This document shows positions 16,474 through 25,889 of a DNA stretch of 37,235 nt, piece after piece. The notes under the pieces are model-generated. The model worked only from the letters and a program-made list of their open reading frames with translations, was not told where the DNA came from and made no database searches. Each line of letters opens with the position of its first letter. Positions within the stretch are counted from its first letter, which is position 1. The stretch spans positions 1-37,235 of the forward strand of contig CALXSS010000016.1 of the NCBI GenBank assembly GCA_944391225.1, in the 5' to 3' direction. Source of the DNA: an uncultured Clostridia bacterium. GTDB taxonomy: Bacteria; Bacillota; Clostridia; UBA1381. Position numbers and translations under genes: made by a program.

Positions 16474-16502
16474 ATTGTACCACATTCTTTCCTTTATTTC
16501 AA
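16474..16502 (-). promoter_or_regulatory. Promoter of the amino acid transporter operon
   Basis: On the minus strand, TTGAAA (16502-16497), 17-nt spacer, TACAAT (16479-16474) with a TGG extension directly before the -10. Confidence 0.75.
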
Positions 16503-16696
16503 TACTTTTATTAACGAAAAAAGAATTTTTATGCGCATAATATGAAATAATATCTTGAAAAAATGGCGTGATTGCTCGTATTTAATGACGATAGAACAGC
16601 GGCGGAGATATGAACGCTGATATTTATGCGCAGAGAGGACAGCGGTACGCGGCAAAAGAATGGATATTAGAGAAATGATAAGACTTAAAAATAATG

Positions 16697-16725
16697 TTGA
16701 CAAAACAAGTCTGAAATTATATAAT
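16697..16725 (+). promoter_or_regulatory. Consensus promoter of nfo
   Basis: Perfect TTGACA (16697-16702), 17-nt spacer, perfect TATAAT (16720-16725). Transcription would begin near 16732, about 150 nt ahead of nfo. Confidence 0.82.
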
Positions 16726-16731
16726 ATTGAT

Positions 16732-16880
16732 CGACGGGAGCTCGCCGAAGGCGGCAGGCGTATATATTGGTATCATCAAATAAGCGCAGATTTTTATGGA
16801 TTATGTTGCCGTCTTAAAATGGGAGTCCAGCTGTTTTGTATAGACATTAAGTAAAAATTATTTGAGAGGAATATGATCAT
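16732..16880 (+). other. Long 5' leader of nfo
   Basis: About 150 nt untranslated leader. It can form a G+C-rich hairpin (CGCC-GAA-GGCG near 16744-16754). A longer pairing of GACGG (near 16734) with CCGTC (near 16810) is also possible. No known riboswitch consensus was recognised. The 64-codon frame starting at 16660 begins upstream of the promoter and is not supported. GAGAGGA near 16863 serves as the ribosome-binding site. Confidence 0.4.
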
Positions 16881-17711
16881 ATGATAAAAATAGGATGTCA
16901 TTTATCGGTGTCAAAAGGATATCTGGCAATGGCAAAAACAGCAGTATCTATCAATGCGGATACGTTTCAATTTTTTACGCGTAATCCGCGCGGCGGAAAG
17001 GCAAAGGCTATAGATGTGGAGGATATAGAAAGCTTCAAGAGCTTTGCGGCGGAAAATGGGATAGACAGAGTGCTCGCGCACGCGCCTTATACACTGAATG
17101 CCTGCTCTCCCGATGAAAGGGTGAGGGAGTTTGCATTTACAGCTATGACGGAGGATCTGGCAAGGATGGAATATATCCCGGGTCAGCTGTATAACTTTCA
17201 TCCCGGCAGCCATGTTGGACAGGGTAGGGAAAAGGGAATAGAGCTTATAGCTGAACTTCTCAACAGAGTTCTGTATCCTGAAATGACGACAACTGTTCTG
17301 CTTGAGACTATGGCAGGAAAGGGGAGCGAGGTGGGAGCTGAGTTCGAGGAGCTGCGCGCAATAATAGACCGTACAGAGCTTTCGGATAAGCTTGGAGTAT
17401 GTCTTGATACATGCCACGTCTATGATGCAGGATATGATATAGTAAACGACCTTGAGTCGGTGCTCGAAGAATTCGACAGGGTAGTGGGGTTAGACCGTCT
17501 TAAGGCGGTGCATATAAACGACAGCAAAAACCCGATAGGCTCGCATAAGGACAGGCACGAAAGGATAGGCGAGGGATATATAGGCATTGAGGCATTCGAG
17601 CGTATAATAAACGAGCCACATCTTAACAGGCTGCCGTTTTATCTTGAAACGCCGAATGAGCTTGAGGGATATGCAAAGGAAATAGAGCTGCTGCACGATT
17701 TGAGCAGATAA
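16881..17711 (+). CDS. nfo: Deoxyribonuclease IV (apurinic/apyrimidinic endonuclease)
   Basis: A 276-residue TIM-barrel metalloenzyme that cuts the backbone 5' of abasic sites in base-excision repair. The three-zinc site residues fall in recognisable blocks: LAHAPY (near 65), NFHPGSH (near 108), [13 protein letters not shown] (near 139), [13 protein letters not shown] (near 174), [17 protein letters not shown] (near 211) and the terminal LETP glutamate (near 256). Length matches the family (about 280). It has a strong consensus promoter and ends at its own terminator. It precedes the exonuclease-addBA operon and joins recG and nth as the window's repair genes. Confidence 0.95.
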   Translation: MIKIGCHLSVSKGYLAMAKTAVSINADTFQFFTRNPRGGKAKAIDVEDIESFKSFAAENGIDRVLAHAPYTLNACSPDERVREFAFTAMTEDLARMEYIPGQLYNFHPGSHVGQGREKGIELIAELLNRVLYPEMTTTVLLETMAGKGSEVGAEFEELRAIIDRTELSDKLGVCLDTCHVYDAGYDIVNDLESVLEEFDRVVGLDRLKAVHINDSKNPIGSHKDRHERIGEGYIGIEAFERIINEPHLNRLPFYLETPNELEGYAKEIELLHDLSR

Positions 17712-17762
17712 AAAATAAGCGGGACTGTACTAAAATGCACAGACCGCATAAAGTGTGCGATG

Positions 17763-17802
17763 CCGCCGCAAGCTCGTTGAGCTTGTGGCGGTTTCTGTTT
17801 TT
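17763..17802 (+). terminator. Terminator of nfo
   Basis: A 13-bp stem (17763-17775 with 17779-17791, one G-U pair) with a three-base loop, followed by a T-rich tail. Confidence 0.8.
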
Positions 17803-17832
17803 ATTAGCAGGAAAAATGGGCAGCGGCTGTGA

Positions 17833-17861
17833 TTGACAGGGCAAATATATTTTGTTATAAT
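17833..17861 (+). promoter_or_regulatory. Consensus promoter of the exonuclease-addB-addA operon
   Basis: Perfect TTGACA (17833-17838), 17-nt spacer, perfect TATAAT (17856-17861). It rules out the longer exonuclease start at 17829, which would lie inside or upstream of this promoter. Confidence 0.82.
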
Positions 17862-17885
17862 TGTATGAGAAATGGGGCGGTAAAA

Positions 17886-18794
17886 ATGAATTATGTTGTT
17901 CTTGATATGGAGTGGAACGACACAGCGCCAAAGGAAGTAAATGATAGCGGAATAAAGCTGGTGCATGAGATAATACAGGTCGGAGCGGCAAAAATGGATG
18001 AAAAACACAGGATAATAGATACATTTTCCGCATATATCAAGCCCCGCGTATATAAGCACATCAGGGACGATGTGACAATGCTGACAGGGATAACAGAGGA
18101 AATGCTCAGCAGCGGGAATGATATAAAAAAAGTAATGGAAGCGTTCAGGCTCTGGTGCGGCGATGATTTTATATTTCTTACCTGGGGACCGGACGATATA
18201 CCGGTGCTGCAGAATAATCTTGAATTTTTTGGTATAAGCTGTGACTGGATACCATTTTACTTTAACGCTCAGGCGCTGTTCAATGTGCAGACAGAAAATA
18301 AGGGCAGAGCATACAGTCTTGAATATGCTATGGAGCATTGCAATATTGATAACAACAGCAGGCTGCATGACGCTCTTAACGATGCAGTGTATACAGCAAG
18401 GGTCTGCGCCGGATTTGATATTGAAGATGGGATAGTGAGCAGTGATGAGTATGAGGGCACGGAGTTTGGTAGGATAGAGATACCTAATAATGAAAAGCGG
18501 GAGATCAGCTTTGCTTTTAGTAGCATAGAGGAGGCGGCAGAAAGCAGATTTGGTTCTCCGCGCTGTCCGGAGTGCGGCAGAGTGCTGAGAGATGTTATAT
18601 GGTACAGAGTAAATGAGAAAAAGCTGATAGCAGATGGATACTGCTGCGGAGATTATGCTGTGGTATTGACCAATAGGCGGGTGTCGGAAAAGACATTTGA
18701 AACTGTAAAAAGCACCTATGCAATAGACAGGATAAATGAGGCATATTTTGATTTCTTGGAGGAAAGAGCGGAGGAAACGGAGATATGGCAGTGA
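17886..18794 (+). CDS. DEDDh 3'-5' exonuclease with C-terminal zinc-ribbon-like tail
   Basis: A 302-residue protein. The N-terminal DnaQ-like exonuclease domain (about 1-180) carries the metal ligands: D7 and E9 (LDMEW), an aspartate in WGPDD (near 102), then H near 159 and D near 164 (RLHDALNDA), giving the DEDDh type. The best-known relatives are KapD/Eri1-like nucleases; the substrate (RNA or DNA) is not clear. The tail (about 220-302) contains CPECG (near 225) and CCG (near 253), a likely zinc ribbon, plus an acidic C-terminus. The start at 17886 is set by the promoter. Its end overlaps addB by 10 bases, so it is co-transcribed and coupled with the recombination nuclease genes. Confidence 0.82.
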   Translation: MNYVVLDMEWNDTAPKEVNDSGIKLVHEIIQVGAAKMDEKHRIIDTFSAYIKPRVYKHIRDDVTMLTGITEEMLSSGNDIKKVMEAFRLWCGDDFIFLTWGPDDIPVLQNNLEFFGISCDWIPFYFNAQALFNVQTENKGRAYSLEYAMEHCNIDNNSRLHDALNDAVYTARVCAGFDIEDGIVSSDEYEGTEFGRIEIPNNEKREISFAFSSIEEAAESRFGSPRCPECGRVLRDVIWYRVNEKKLIADGYCCGDYAVVLTNRRVSEKTFETVKSTYAIDRINEAYFDFLEERAEETEIWQ

Positions 18795-21700
18795 AAATAA
18801 TAACCGGGCAGATAGGCTCAGGAAAGACAGAGTATTGTATAGCCGAGATCCGTAAGGCGAGAAAGAATGCGGGATACAGGTGTATAATGCTTGTGCCGTC
18901 GTATTATTCGCATGAAACGGAGAAAATGCTTGTAAGGGAGTTTGGCGGAACGGGCATAAACGGAATAGAGGTGACCTCGTTTGAAAAGCTTTCGCGCGAG
19001 CTTGCAAGGGGAGCTGAAAAGCGTTTATCGGCTCCCGGAAAGCAGGCGCTCGTATGCAGAGCGGTCGAGCTTTGCTCAGCCGAGCTGAAAAGGCGGCATA
19101 AGGAGTTTGACGCAAAGCTGATAAGCGCGGTGAGCCGGACGGGCTTTCTGGATATAGCCGCATCTCTTATAAGCGAGATGAAAAGATATATGGTAACCGC
19201 CGAGGCTCTCAGGGAAAGGGCGGAGACAGAGGATAACGCTGTGCTGAAGCAGAAGCTTGAGATATCGTCAATGCTGTGTGAAAATTATGATAGACTGCTG
19301 AGCGAAACGGAATACTGTGACAGTGATGAGGATCTTTTAAGGCTTGCAGAAGTGGTAGGCGAGGCGTTTGGAAGCGGTACAGGTATATGGATAGACCGTT
19401 TTGATGAGTTCCTTCCGCAGCAGCTTGCCGTAATAGATTCGATAATACGGAGCGGGGCAGATGTGACCTTTACATTTAATGTGTGTCCTGATATGTACGA
19501 TACATATTACGGTACGCGAGCGTCTATAGACAGCATATGCTCAATGAGCGGCGCGCAGCTGATAAGTCTTGAGGGGGGTATGCGTCATCTGGAAAAGGCT
19601 CCGGATCTTAAATTCCTATTCAGTACATGGTTTGACCGTGAGGTGTACAGCGGCGCTGTGGAAAATGCTGAGATATTTGAAGCGCGCGATCCGTATACGG
19701 AGATCGAGCATACAGCCTGTCGTATACTTGAGTTTGTACGCGAGGATAAGTGCAGGTTCAGAGATATAGCGGTCATCTGTGGAGATACGCAGAGCAGCGC
19801 ACATATAATCAAGGCGGTATTTGATGAATATGATATACCGTATTATTCAGATGAAAAAATATCGCTTGCCGATCATCCTATCGCTATGCAGATATTGTCC
19901 CTGTTTGATATTATAGAAAACAACTGGGATTATTCGTCGGTATTTGAATATCTGCGCTCCGGATTCATATATTGCCGTGATGAAAGAGGCAGATATAGGC
20001 GCGTTTCTGATGATGATATAGATATACTTGAAAACTATGTGCTGAAATTTGGTATAAGAGGAAAAAGCGCGTGGAGCCGGTCGTGGAACAGCGGCAGAAA
20101 GCTGATCGATGAAGCTTTCGGAAGGGAAAGAGAGGAGCGTTCCGCCGGGAAAATAGACAGTCTGCGGGAATTTGTCTCTGCTCCTGTGCTTGGATTCAGC
20201 AATGAAATGAGCAGCGCTGAGAATGTACATGATTACTGCTGCGCGGTGTATAATTTTATAGATAATATAGGCTTGTATCCGGGTTTGAAAGCGGAGCTTC
20301 TAAGCATGGCAGTAAACCGCGCTACAGCTGATGCGCAGAGGTTTGGGCAGATATGGAACCTGATCCTTGATGTGCTCGATCAGCTGGATACAGCTCTTGG
20401 AAATACTGTGACGGGCGCGAAGGAATTTGGCAATTATCTGCGCGCCGCAATGACGAAATGTGAAATACGCACTATACCGTCAGGAGTTGATAGAGTGTTC
20501 ATAGGTTCTCCCGACAAGAGCGGACCGGCGAATGCGAGGATACTGTTTATGACAGGAGCGGTATCTGGCACATTCCCGTCCGAGAACACCTTTGAGGGCT
20601 TTATATCCAATTCTGAAAGAGAATATCTTGAAAGCAGGGATATTCATCTTGCTCCGCCAACCTCTAAAAAATCAGCAAATCAGCGCAATTCGGTTTATAA
20701 GACTCTGAGCGCCGTAACGGAAAAGCTCTGCATAAGCTATCCGGTCCAGACGCCGGACGGTAAGGCGTGCCGTCCGTCAAGAACAGTGATAGACATCAGG
20801 TCAAAGCTTGAGGGTATCAGGATATATAATGATATAGCGCCGAAGCCAGACGAGGAAAAGAGGATGTATGTTTCCTCGCCTAAGACCACCATGCACAATA
20901 TGCTCATACGCCCTGTTAACAGTATGCTGTGGAAATATGTGAACGAGTGGTTCGAGGAAAATGGGGATTGGCACAGCCGGCTTATAAATGTGGGCAGACT
21001 CAAAAACAATTATTCAAACAGGGTAATATCTCTCGATAAAAGGTATGCCTCGGGGCTATACGGCGATAAGGTGATCTACAGCGCCACAAGACTCAACACA
21101 TATGCAGAATGCCCATTCAGGTATTTTCTGCAATATGGTCTGCAGGCATCTCCGCGTGAAGAGTGGGAGCTGAACGCAGCCGATACCGGAACATACGCTC
21201 ACGAGCTTATACGGATATTCTGCGAAAAGGTCGATTCCGATGACAAGCTAAGCTGGGACACGCTGACTGATGAGCAGTGCGCGGAGCTTATAGATTCGTT
21301 TGTTGAAAAAACAGTTGAGAATATCAAAGAAGCTGACGTGAACGAAAAGGAAAAGACAGCTCATATATTCGGAAGAATGGGAAAAACGGTAAAGGAGGCG
21401 GTGAAAACGGTCAGGGATATTGTAGAAAGCGGATCGTTTATAACTTGCGAGTATGAAAAACCGTTCGAGCTTGATCTGACTAAAGCCGTCGGAGTAAAGG
21501 GAGTCATAGACAGACTTGATCTGTGCAGCCATGACGGGATCAACGAATACAGGATAGTTGACTATAAAACAGGTAAAAAGGAATTTGATGTTGCAGATAT
21601 ATATCATGGGATAGATATGCAGCCTATAATATATGCCGCCGCTGTAATGCAGTTGTATGAAAGAGCCGAGATCTCAGGAACTTATTACAGCAGGGTATGC

Positions 21701-22177
21701 GGTGATTTTGCGCGGCTCAAGAGCAGCAATCGTGACGCGGAGATAACAAAGCAGCTTAAAAGCAATACTCAGCTGAGCGGCGCTACATTTGTGGATACTG
21801 ACAGTGAGGGAAATATCCTGCCGGAAGCTCTTGAGAGGATAGAACGCGCTGAAAAGCGGGAAAACGGAAGCATGTTTTTTAAGCCTAAAAAGGGTGAGGA
21901 AATAAAGATAGGCGGAAATATCCGAAGCCACTTATCCGGTCAGAAGCTTATAGACCATGTGACCGGAAAAATAATCGAGACCGACGAGGAGATACGCGGC
22001 GGAAAAATAGATATAGCGCCTGTCAAAACAAGCAAAAAAAACGCGTGCGATTACTGTGATTACAGCGCCGTCTGCAAATTTGACGAGCTGCTGTGCGAGC
22101 AGCGCGAGGTCAGCGGTAAGGCAGATGAGATATGGCAGAGGATAGAGGGAGGCGAGACTGATGAAATGGACAGCTGA
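18785..22177 (+). CDS. addB: Helicase-exonuclease AddAB, subunit AddB
   Basis: A 1130-residue partner of AddA in the double-strand-break processing complex that generates 3' single strands for RecA. The N-terminus has a Walker A motif (GQIGSGKTEY, near 8) on an inactive-helicase-like scaffold. The C-terminal RecB-type nuclease domain shows YRIVDYKTGKKEF (near 924). The split four-cysteine iron-sulfur site is visible: one cysteine in YAECPFRYF (near 775) and three in CDYCDYSAVC (near 1088-1097). The order addB then addA is the usual Firmicute one. The start has GGAGG about 10 nt upstream, inside the exonuclease gene. Its end overlaps addA by 17 bases. Confidence 0.95.
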   Translation: MAVKIITGQIGSGKTEYCIAEIRKARKNAGYRCIMLVPSYYSHETEKMLVREFGGTGINGIEVTSFEKLSRELARGAEKRLSAPGKQALVCRAVELCSAELKRRHKEFDAKLISAVSRTGFLDIAASLISEMKRYMVTAEALRERAETEDNAVLKQKLEISSMLCENYDRLLSETEYCDSDEDLLRLAEVVGEAFGSGTGIWIDRFDEFLPQQLAVIDSIIRSGADVTFTFNVCPDMYDTYYGTRASIDSICSMSGAQLISLEGGMRHLEKAPDLKFLFSTWFDREVYSGAVENAEIFEARDPYTEIEHTACRILEFVREDKCRFRDIAVICGDTQSSAHIIKAVFDEYDIPYYSDEKISLADHPIAMQILSLFDIIENNWDYSSVFEYLRSGFIYCRDERGRYRRVSDDDIDILENYVLKFGIRGKSAWSRSWNSGRKLIDEAFGREREERSAGKIDSLREFVSAPVLGFSNEMSSAENVHDYCCAVYNFIDNIGLYPGLKAELLSMAVNRATADAQRFGQIWNLILDVLDQLDTALGNTVTGAKEFGNYLRAAMTKCEIRTIPSGVDRVFIGSPDKSGPANARILFMTGAVSGTFPSENTFEGFISNSEREYLESRDIHLAPPTSKKSANQRNSVYKTLSAVTEKLCISYPVQTPDGKACRPSRTVIDIRSKLEGIRIYNDIAPKPDEEKRMYVSSPKTTMHNMLIRPVNSMLWKYVNEWFEENGDWHSRLINVGRLKNNYSNRVISLDKRYASGLYGDKVIYSATRLNTYAECPFRYFLQYGLQASPREEWELNAADTGTYAHELIRIFCEKVDSDDKLSWDTLTDEQCAELIDSFVEKTVENIKEADVNEKEKTAHIFGRMGKTVKEAVKTVRDIVESGSFITCEYEKPFELDLTKAVGVKGVIDRLDLCSHDGINEYRIVDYKTGKKEFDVADIYHGIDMQPIIYAAAVMQLYERAEISGTYYSRVCGDFARLKSSNRDAEITKQLKSNTQLSGATFVDTDSEGNILPEALERIERAEKRENGSMFFKPKKGEEIKIGGNIRSHLSGQKLIDHVTGKIIETDEEIRGGKIDIAPVKTSKKNACDYCDYSAVCKFDELLCEQREVSGKADEIWQRIEGGETDEMDS

Positions 22178-25100
22178 ACAGCAGTCGGCAATAGACACAA
22201 AAACGGGTAACGGCAATATTCTTGTATCCGCTGCTGCGGGTTCGGGTAAAACAGCAGTGCTTGTAGAGCGTGTGCTTGTCAGTATAATGAGCGGTGAAAC
22301 ATCGGTCGATCGTCTGCTTGTTGTGACGTTTACTGAGGCAGCGGCATCAGAGATGCGCGAAAAGATAATAAAAAGACTCGCAAAAGAGGTGGACAGCCCC
22401 GGCAAAAGCAGGGAGGAAAAGCGCATGCTCAAGGAGCAGCTGCGCCTGGCTGATACTGCTGATATAATGACAATAGACGCATTCTGCAACCGCGTGGTGA
22501 AAAATAATTTTCATGTGTTGGGAATAGATCCTGATGTAGGCATAGCAGATCAGGCTATGTGTGAGCTTTTGCGGTCGGAGGCTGTTGAACGGCTGTTTGA
22601 TTCTCTGTATAAAACTGACAATATTGAGGATGCGGAGCGTTTTTCAAGGCTTATAGAAGTATATGCCTCAAACAGGAACGATACCGGGCTTGAAGAATTG
22701 ATAATAGATATATATAAGTTTATCACATCATTTGCCGATCCGGAAAAATGGCTTGATGAAGCTGTCGAGGTGTACAGAAAACCGGTCATTGAAATGCCTC
22801 ATGCAAGGTATATGGTAAAAGCGTCAAAAACCGCCGCAAAAAAATGCCTGATTGAATTAGAGCGGCTTTTTGAGCGGAACGATATATCCCGGGAAGTCTC
22901 AGAATATGCCGATGAATTAAAAAGGAACGCGGAGCTTGTAGCGGCAGCTGAGGAGTGGGATGAGATATATGCGGTATGCGACAGATGCACCAATAAAAGA
23001 AAAAAGAAAAATGCGAGTGTTATATTAGATCCTATAGATGCTGAGAATGAAGCGGAAAGAGAAGCGGTACAGGAGCTTATGTATATCCGAGATATATTTC
23101 TTTCAGGTTTTGGTAACGGCGTTAACATAAGCAGGTCAACGCTTGAGGGTCAGTGCCCGAGCAAAAGGCTGCTTGAGGAGACGGAGGATATAGTATGGAT
23201 AGAAAAGCAGTTTATGAAAGAGTACAAACGTTTGAAGGAGCTGCGCGCGGTAAAGGAGTTCTCTGATATAGAGCATCTTACATATGAGCTGTTCCGCGAT
23301 AATGAGGAAATAAGAAATTCCTACAGGGACAAATATGATGAGATACTAATAGATGAGTACCAGGATACAAACGGGCTGCAGGATTCAATATTTGAGCTGA
23401 TCTCGAACAATAATATTTTCATGGTCGGCGATCTCAAGCAGAGTATATACCGTTTCCGCGGAGGAGACCCTTATATATTCAAGGGAAAGAGCGAGATATA
23501 CAGCGGAGAGGAAACTGAGGATGCGAGGATAATTTTGTCGCAGAATTTCAGAAGCCGCCAGGAGATACTAAAAAGCGTGAACGATATTTTTGCCTGTATC
23601 ATGTCGGAGAATACGGGTGATGTGGACTATACTGGCAGCGAGCTTATTGTTAGGGAAAACTCACGCGAATGCTATCCAGAGGGCGTATCCGGCAGCCGCG
23701 CCGAGATGCACTATCTTGCAGTAGACAAGAAAGCTGCTGATAAGGATGAGGAGGAAATAAAGTTTGTCGCAAAAAAGATCAGCGAGGTGCTCAGGTCAGG
23801 AGCGCTTGTGTATGATAAGGACAGCGATGAGTATCGTCCGGTGCGGCAGAGGGATATAGTAGTGCTTGAAAGCTCAGTAAAAGCCAATGGCGACGCGATA
23901 GTAAAGGAGCTTGAAAAGTACGGCATAGACGCATTCACTGAAACAGAATCATTTTTCAGCAGGCGCGAGATACGCGTTATGCTGTCGCTCATATCAGTCA
24001 TAAACAACGCGCGTCAGGATATACCGCTGTTAAGCGTCATGCGCTCTCCTATAGGCGGATTTTCTGATAACGAGCTTGCAAGGATAAGACTTGCCGGGGC
24101 GGGCTGCCGCGATCTCATAAGCGCTGTAAGACTGTTTGCGGGCGGAGTATATATTTTAAAGAGAGGAAAATTCAAGGCAGGTAAGGGCATGCCTAAAAAA
24201 TCATCTGCTGCAAAAAGACGGCTCAGAATAAAATGCTCAAGGTTTCTTGCGAGCCTTGATAAATGGCGCGGATATGTGCGCAGCAAATCGGTAGCTCAGC
24301 TCATATGGACGATATACGAGGAAACGTATTTCTATGATCTGATGGGCGCGATCGAGCAGGGCGAGGAGGCTCAGTTCAATTTAAGGCTGCTTTACGAGCG
24401 CGCAAAGAGCTATGAAAGCGCGGGATTCAAAGGTCTGTTCAATTTTATCAGATATATAGACAGGATCGAGGGGCGCGACGAGGATCTGGGCGGCGCTAAG
24501 CTGATCGGCGAAAATCATGATGTTGTGCGTATCATGACTATCCATAAAAGCAAGGGTTTGGAATTTCCGTATGTGTTCCTGATTGGAGCGGGCAGGGAGT
24601 TCCCCAAAAACAGGAAAAAGAAAAAAATTGTTTACCATAAGGAGCTGAAATTTGGTCTACCCGAAATGGATTACAGCGGTCATTATATGCGCGAAACGAA
24701 GATAGAGGATTATATAGAGGCTCAGAATAAGCGTGAAAATCTGGCAGAGAGGATGCGTCTTTTATATGTGGCTCTTACAAGAGCGCGTGAAAAGCTGATC
24801 GTGGTCGCAAGCAAGAATTTGAAGGATAATCAGGAGGCGGAGGGGCTTATAAGCGATTGGAAAGCTAAGATTGTATGCGGAAAAATGAAGCTGAGCGAGG
24901 CTGCGTCAGCCTCATGCTTTGCCGACTGGATGTGCCCGGCGGCTTTAGCCAGCGCAAATACATGGACATTCCAGCTCTATACAGATTTTGAAGCTGAACA
25001 GCAGGCAGATGAGCAGGAAAACGAATATGAAATAAAAGCCGACGAGGAGCTTAAAAAGTCTGTATATGCAATACTCAATTATAGATATGAATATCCCGAC

Positions 25101-25808
25101 AGCTATCTGATCCCGTCGAGGACATCGGTTACTCAGCTTAAGGAGCTTGCCATAGAGCGAGGAGATATATACGAGGCTCCGGTATATGAGCCTGACAGTC
25201 GCCGTTCATCGGGAGCTGACGATATTGCCGAGCTGATGTTCTCGCCTCTGCATGCAAAGCCGGCATTCATGAGGGAAAAGGGCGAAAAGCCGGCGAACGA
25301 GATAGGAACTCTGTATCATACTGTCATGTCGGAGATAGATCTCGACGCTTTGCGCCGAAGCGGCGCTGAATGTATAGATGCTGAGCTTGATAGAATGGAA
25401 AATGAGGATATAATATCTGCGGATGACAGAAGATATATAGATACAGATAAAATATCGGGATTTTTCACAAGCTCTTTGGGAGAGCGGCTGCTGCGGTCGA
25501 GTGAGGTGCACCGTGAAGCGCCGTTTCAGATATTCATATCGGCGAGGGAGTATGATCCGTCTCTTGGGGCGGAATACGAGGACGAGAGTATAATATTGCA
25601 GGGCATAATCGACTGTTATTTTGAGGAGGACGGCGAGTATGTGCTTGTTGATTATAAAACAGACAAAGTAGGAAAAGACGGCGCGGCTGGTATCAGGTCA
25701 AAGTATGGCAAGCAGCTTGAGTTGTACCGGCAGGCAATAGAGCAGCTCTCAGGCAGGAGAGTCGGCGAGGCTATGCTCTATCTTTTTGACACAGGCGAAA
25801 CAGCATAA
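22161..25808 (+). CDS. addA: Helicase-exonuclease AddAB, subunit AddA
   Basis: A 1215-residue UvrD-type 3'-5' helicase with a C-terminal nuclease domain. Visible motifs are Q-motif WTAEQQSAI (near 3), Walker A SAAAGSGKTAVL (near 23), DEYQDTN Walker B (near 398), VGDLKQSIYRFRGG motif III (near 422), TIHKSKGLEFP motif V (near 794), LLYVALTRAREKL motif VI (near 867) and the nuclease motif LVDYKTDKV (near 1163). Together with AddB it would recognise Chi-like sites; none was sought here. The GGGAGG ribosome-binding site lies in addB, so translation is coupled. It is the last gene of the operon. Confidence 0.96.
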   Translation: MKWTAEQQSAIDTKTGNGNILVSAAAGSGKTAVLVERVLVSIMSGETSVDRLLVVTFTEAAASEMREKIIKRLAKEVDSPGKSREEKRMLKEQLRLADTADIMTIDAFCNRVVKNNFHVLGIDPDVGIADQAMCELLRSEAVERLFDSLYKTDNIEDAERFSRLIEVYASNRNDTGLEELIIDIYKFITSFADPEKWLDEAVEVYRKPVIEMPHARYMVKASKTAAKKCLIELERLFERNDISREVSEYADELKRNAELVAAAEEWDEIYAVCDRCTNKRKKKNASVILDPIDAENEAEREAVQELMYIRDIFLSGFGNGVNISRSTLEGQCPSKRLLEETEDIVWIEKQFMKEYKRLKELRAVKEFSDIEHLTYELFRDNEEIRNSYRDKYDEILIDEYQDTNGLQDSIFELISNNNIFMVGDLKQSIYRFRGGDPYIFKGKSEIYSGEETEDARIILSQNFRSRQEILKSVNDIFACIMSENTGDVDYTGSELIVRENSRECYPEGVSGSRAEMHYLAVDKKAADKDEEEIKFVAKKISEVLRSGALVYDKDSDEYRPVRQRDIVVLESSVKANGDAIVKELEKYGIDAFTETESFFSRREIRVMLSLISVINNARQDIPLLSVMRSPIGGFSDNELARIRLAGAGCRDLISAVRLFAGGVYILKRGKFKAGKGMPKKSSAAKRRLRIKCSRFLASLDKWRGYVRSKSVAQLIWTIYEETYFYDLMGAIEQGEEAQFNLRLLYERAKSYESAGFKGLFNFIRYIDRIEGRDEDLGGAKLIGENHDVVRIMTIHKSKGLEFPYVFLIGAGREFPKNRKKKKIVYHKELKFGLPEMDYSGHYMRETKIEDYIEAQNKRENLAERMRLLYVALTRAREKLIVVASKNLKDNQEAEGLISDWKAKIVCGKMKLSEAASASCFADWMCPAALASANTWTFQLYTDFEAEQQADEQENEYEIKADEELKKSVYAILNYRYEYPDSYLIPSRTSVTQLKELAIERGDIYEAPVYEPDSRRSSGADDIAELMFSPLHAKPAFMREKGEKPANEIGTLYHTVMSEIDLDALRRSGAECIDAELDRMENEDIISADDRRYIDTDKISGFFTSSLGERLLRSSEVHREAPFQIFISAREYDPSLGAEYEDESIILQGIIDCYFEEDGEYVLVDYKTDKVGKDGAAGIRSKYGKQLELYRQAIEQLSGRRVGEAMLYLFDTGETA

Positions 25809-25825
25809 AAAATTCTCGTTTCAGC

Positions 25826-25854
25826 TTGCCAATGCGGCTCGTTTGTGGTACAAT
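25826..25854 (+). promoter_or_regulatory. Promoter of the small membrane protein gene
   Basis: TTGCCA (25826-25831), 17-nt spacer, TACAAT (25849-25854) with a TGG extension before the -10. It begins 18 bases after the addA stop. Confidence 0.7.
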
Positions 25855-25889
25855 TAAGCTGAAAAACAGAAAAGAAAGGTCTTGAGCGA

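Noticed and set aside
16660..16854. 64-codon + frame upstream of nfo
   Set aside because: It begins upstream of a perfect promoter that drives nfo and would not be fully transcribed from it. There is no ribosome-binding site.
17829..17885. Longer N-terminus for the DEDDh exonuclease
   Set aside because: The region contains a perfect TTGACA-17-TATAAT promoter. The DEDD domain begins directly at the ATG at 17886.
17730..19163. 477-codon minus-strand frame opposite the exonuclease and addB
   Set aside because: It is antisense to two well-supported coding regions that have family motifs, and it runs through a terminator and a consensus promoter. Its product is biased and unrecognisable.
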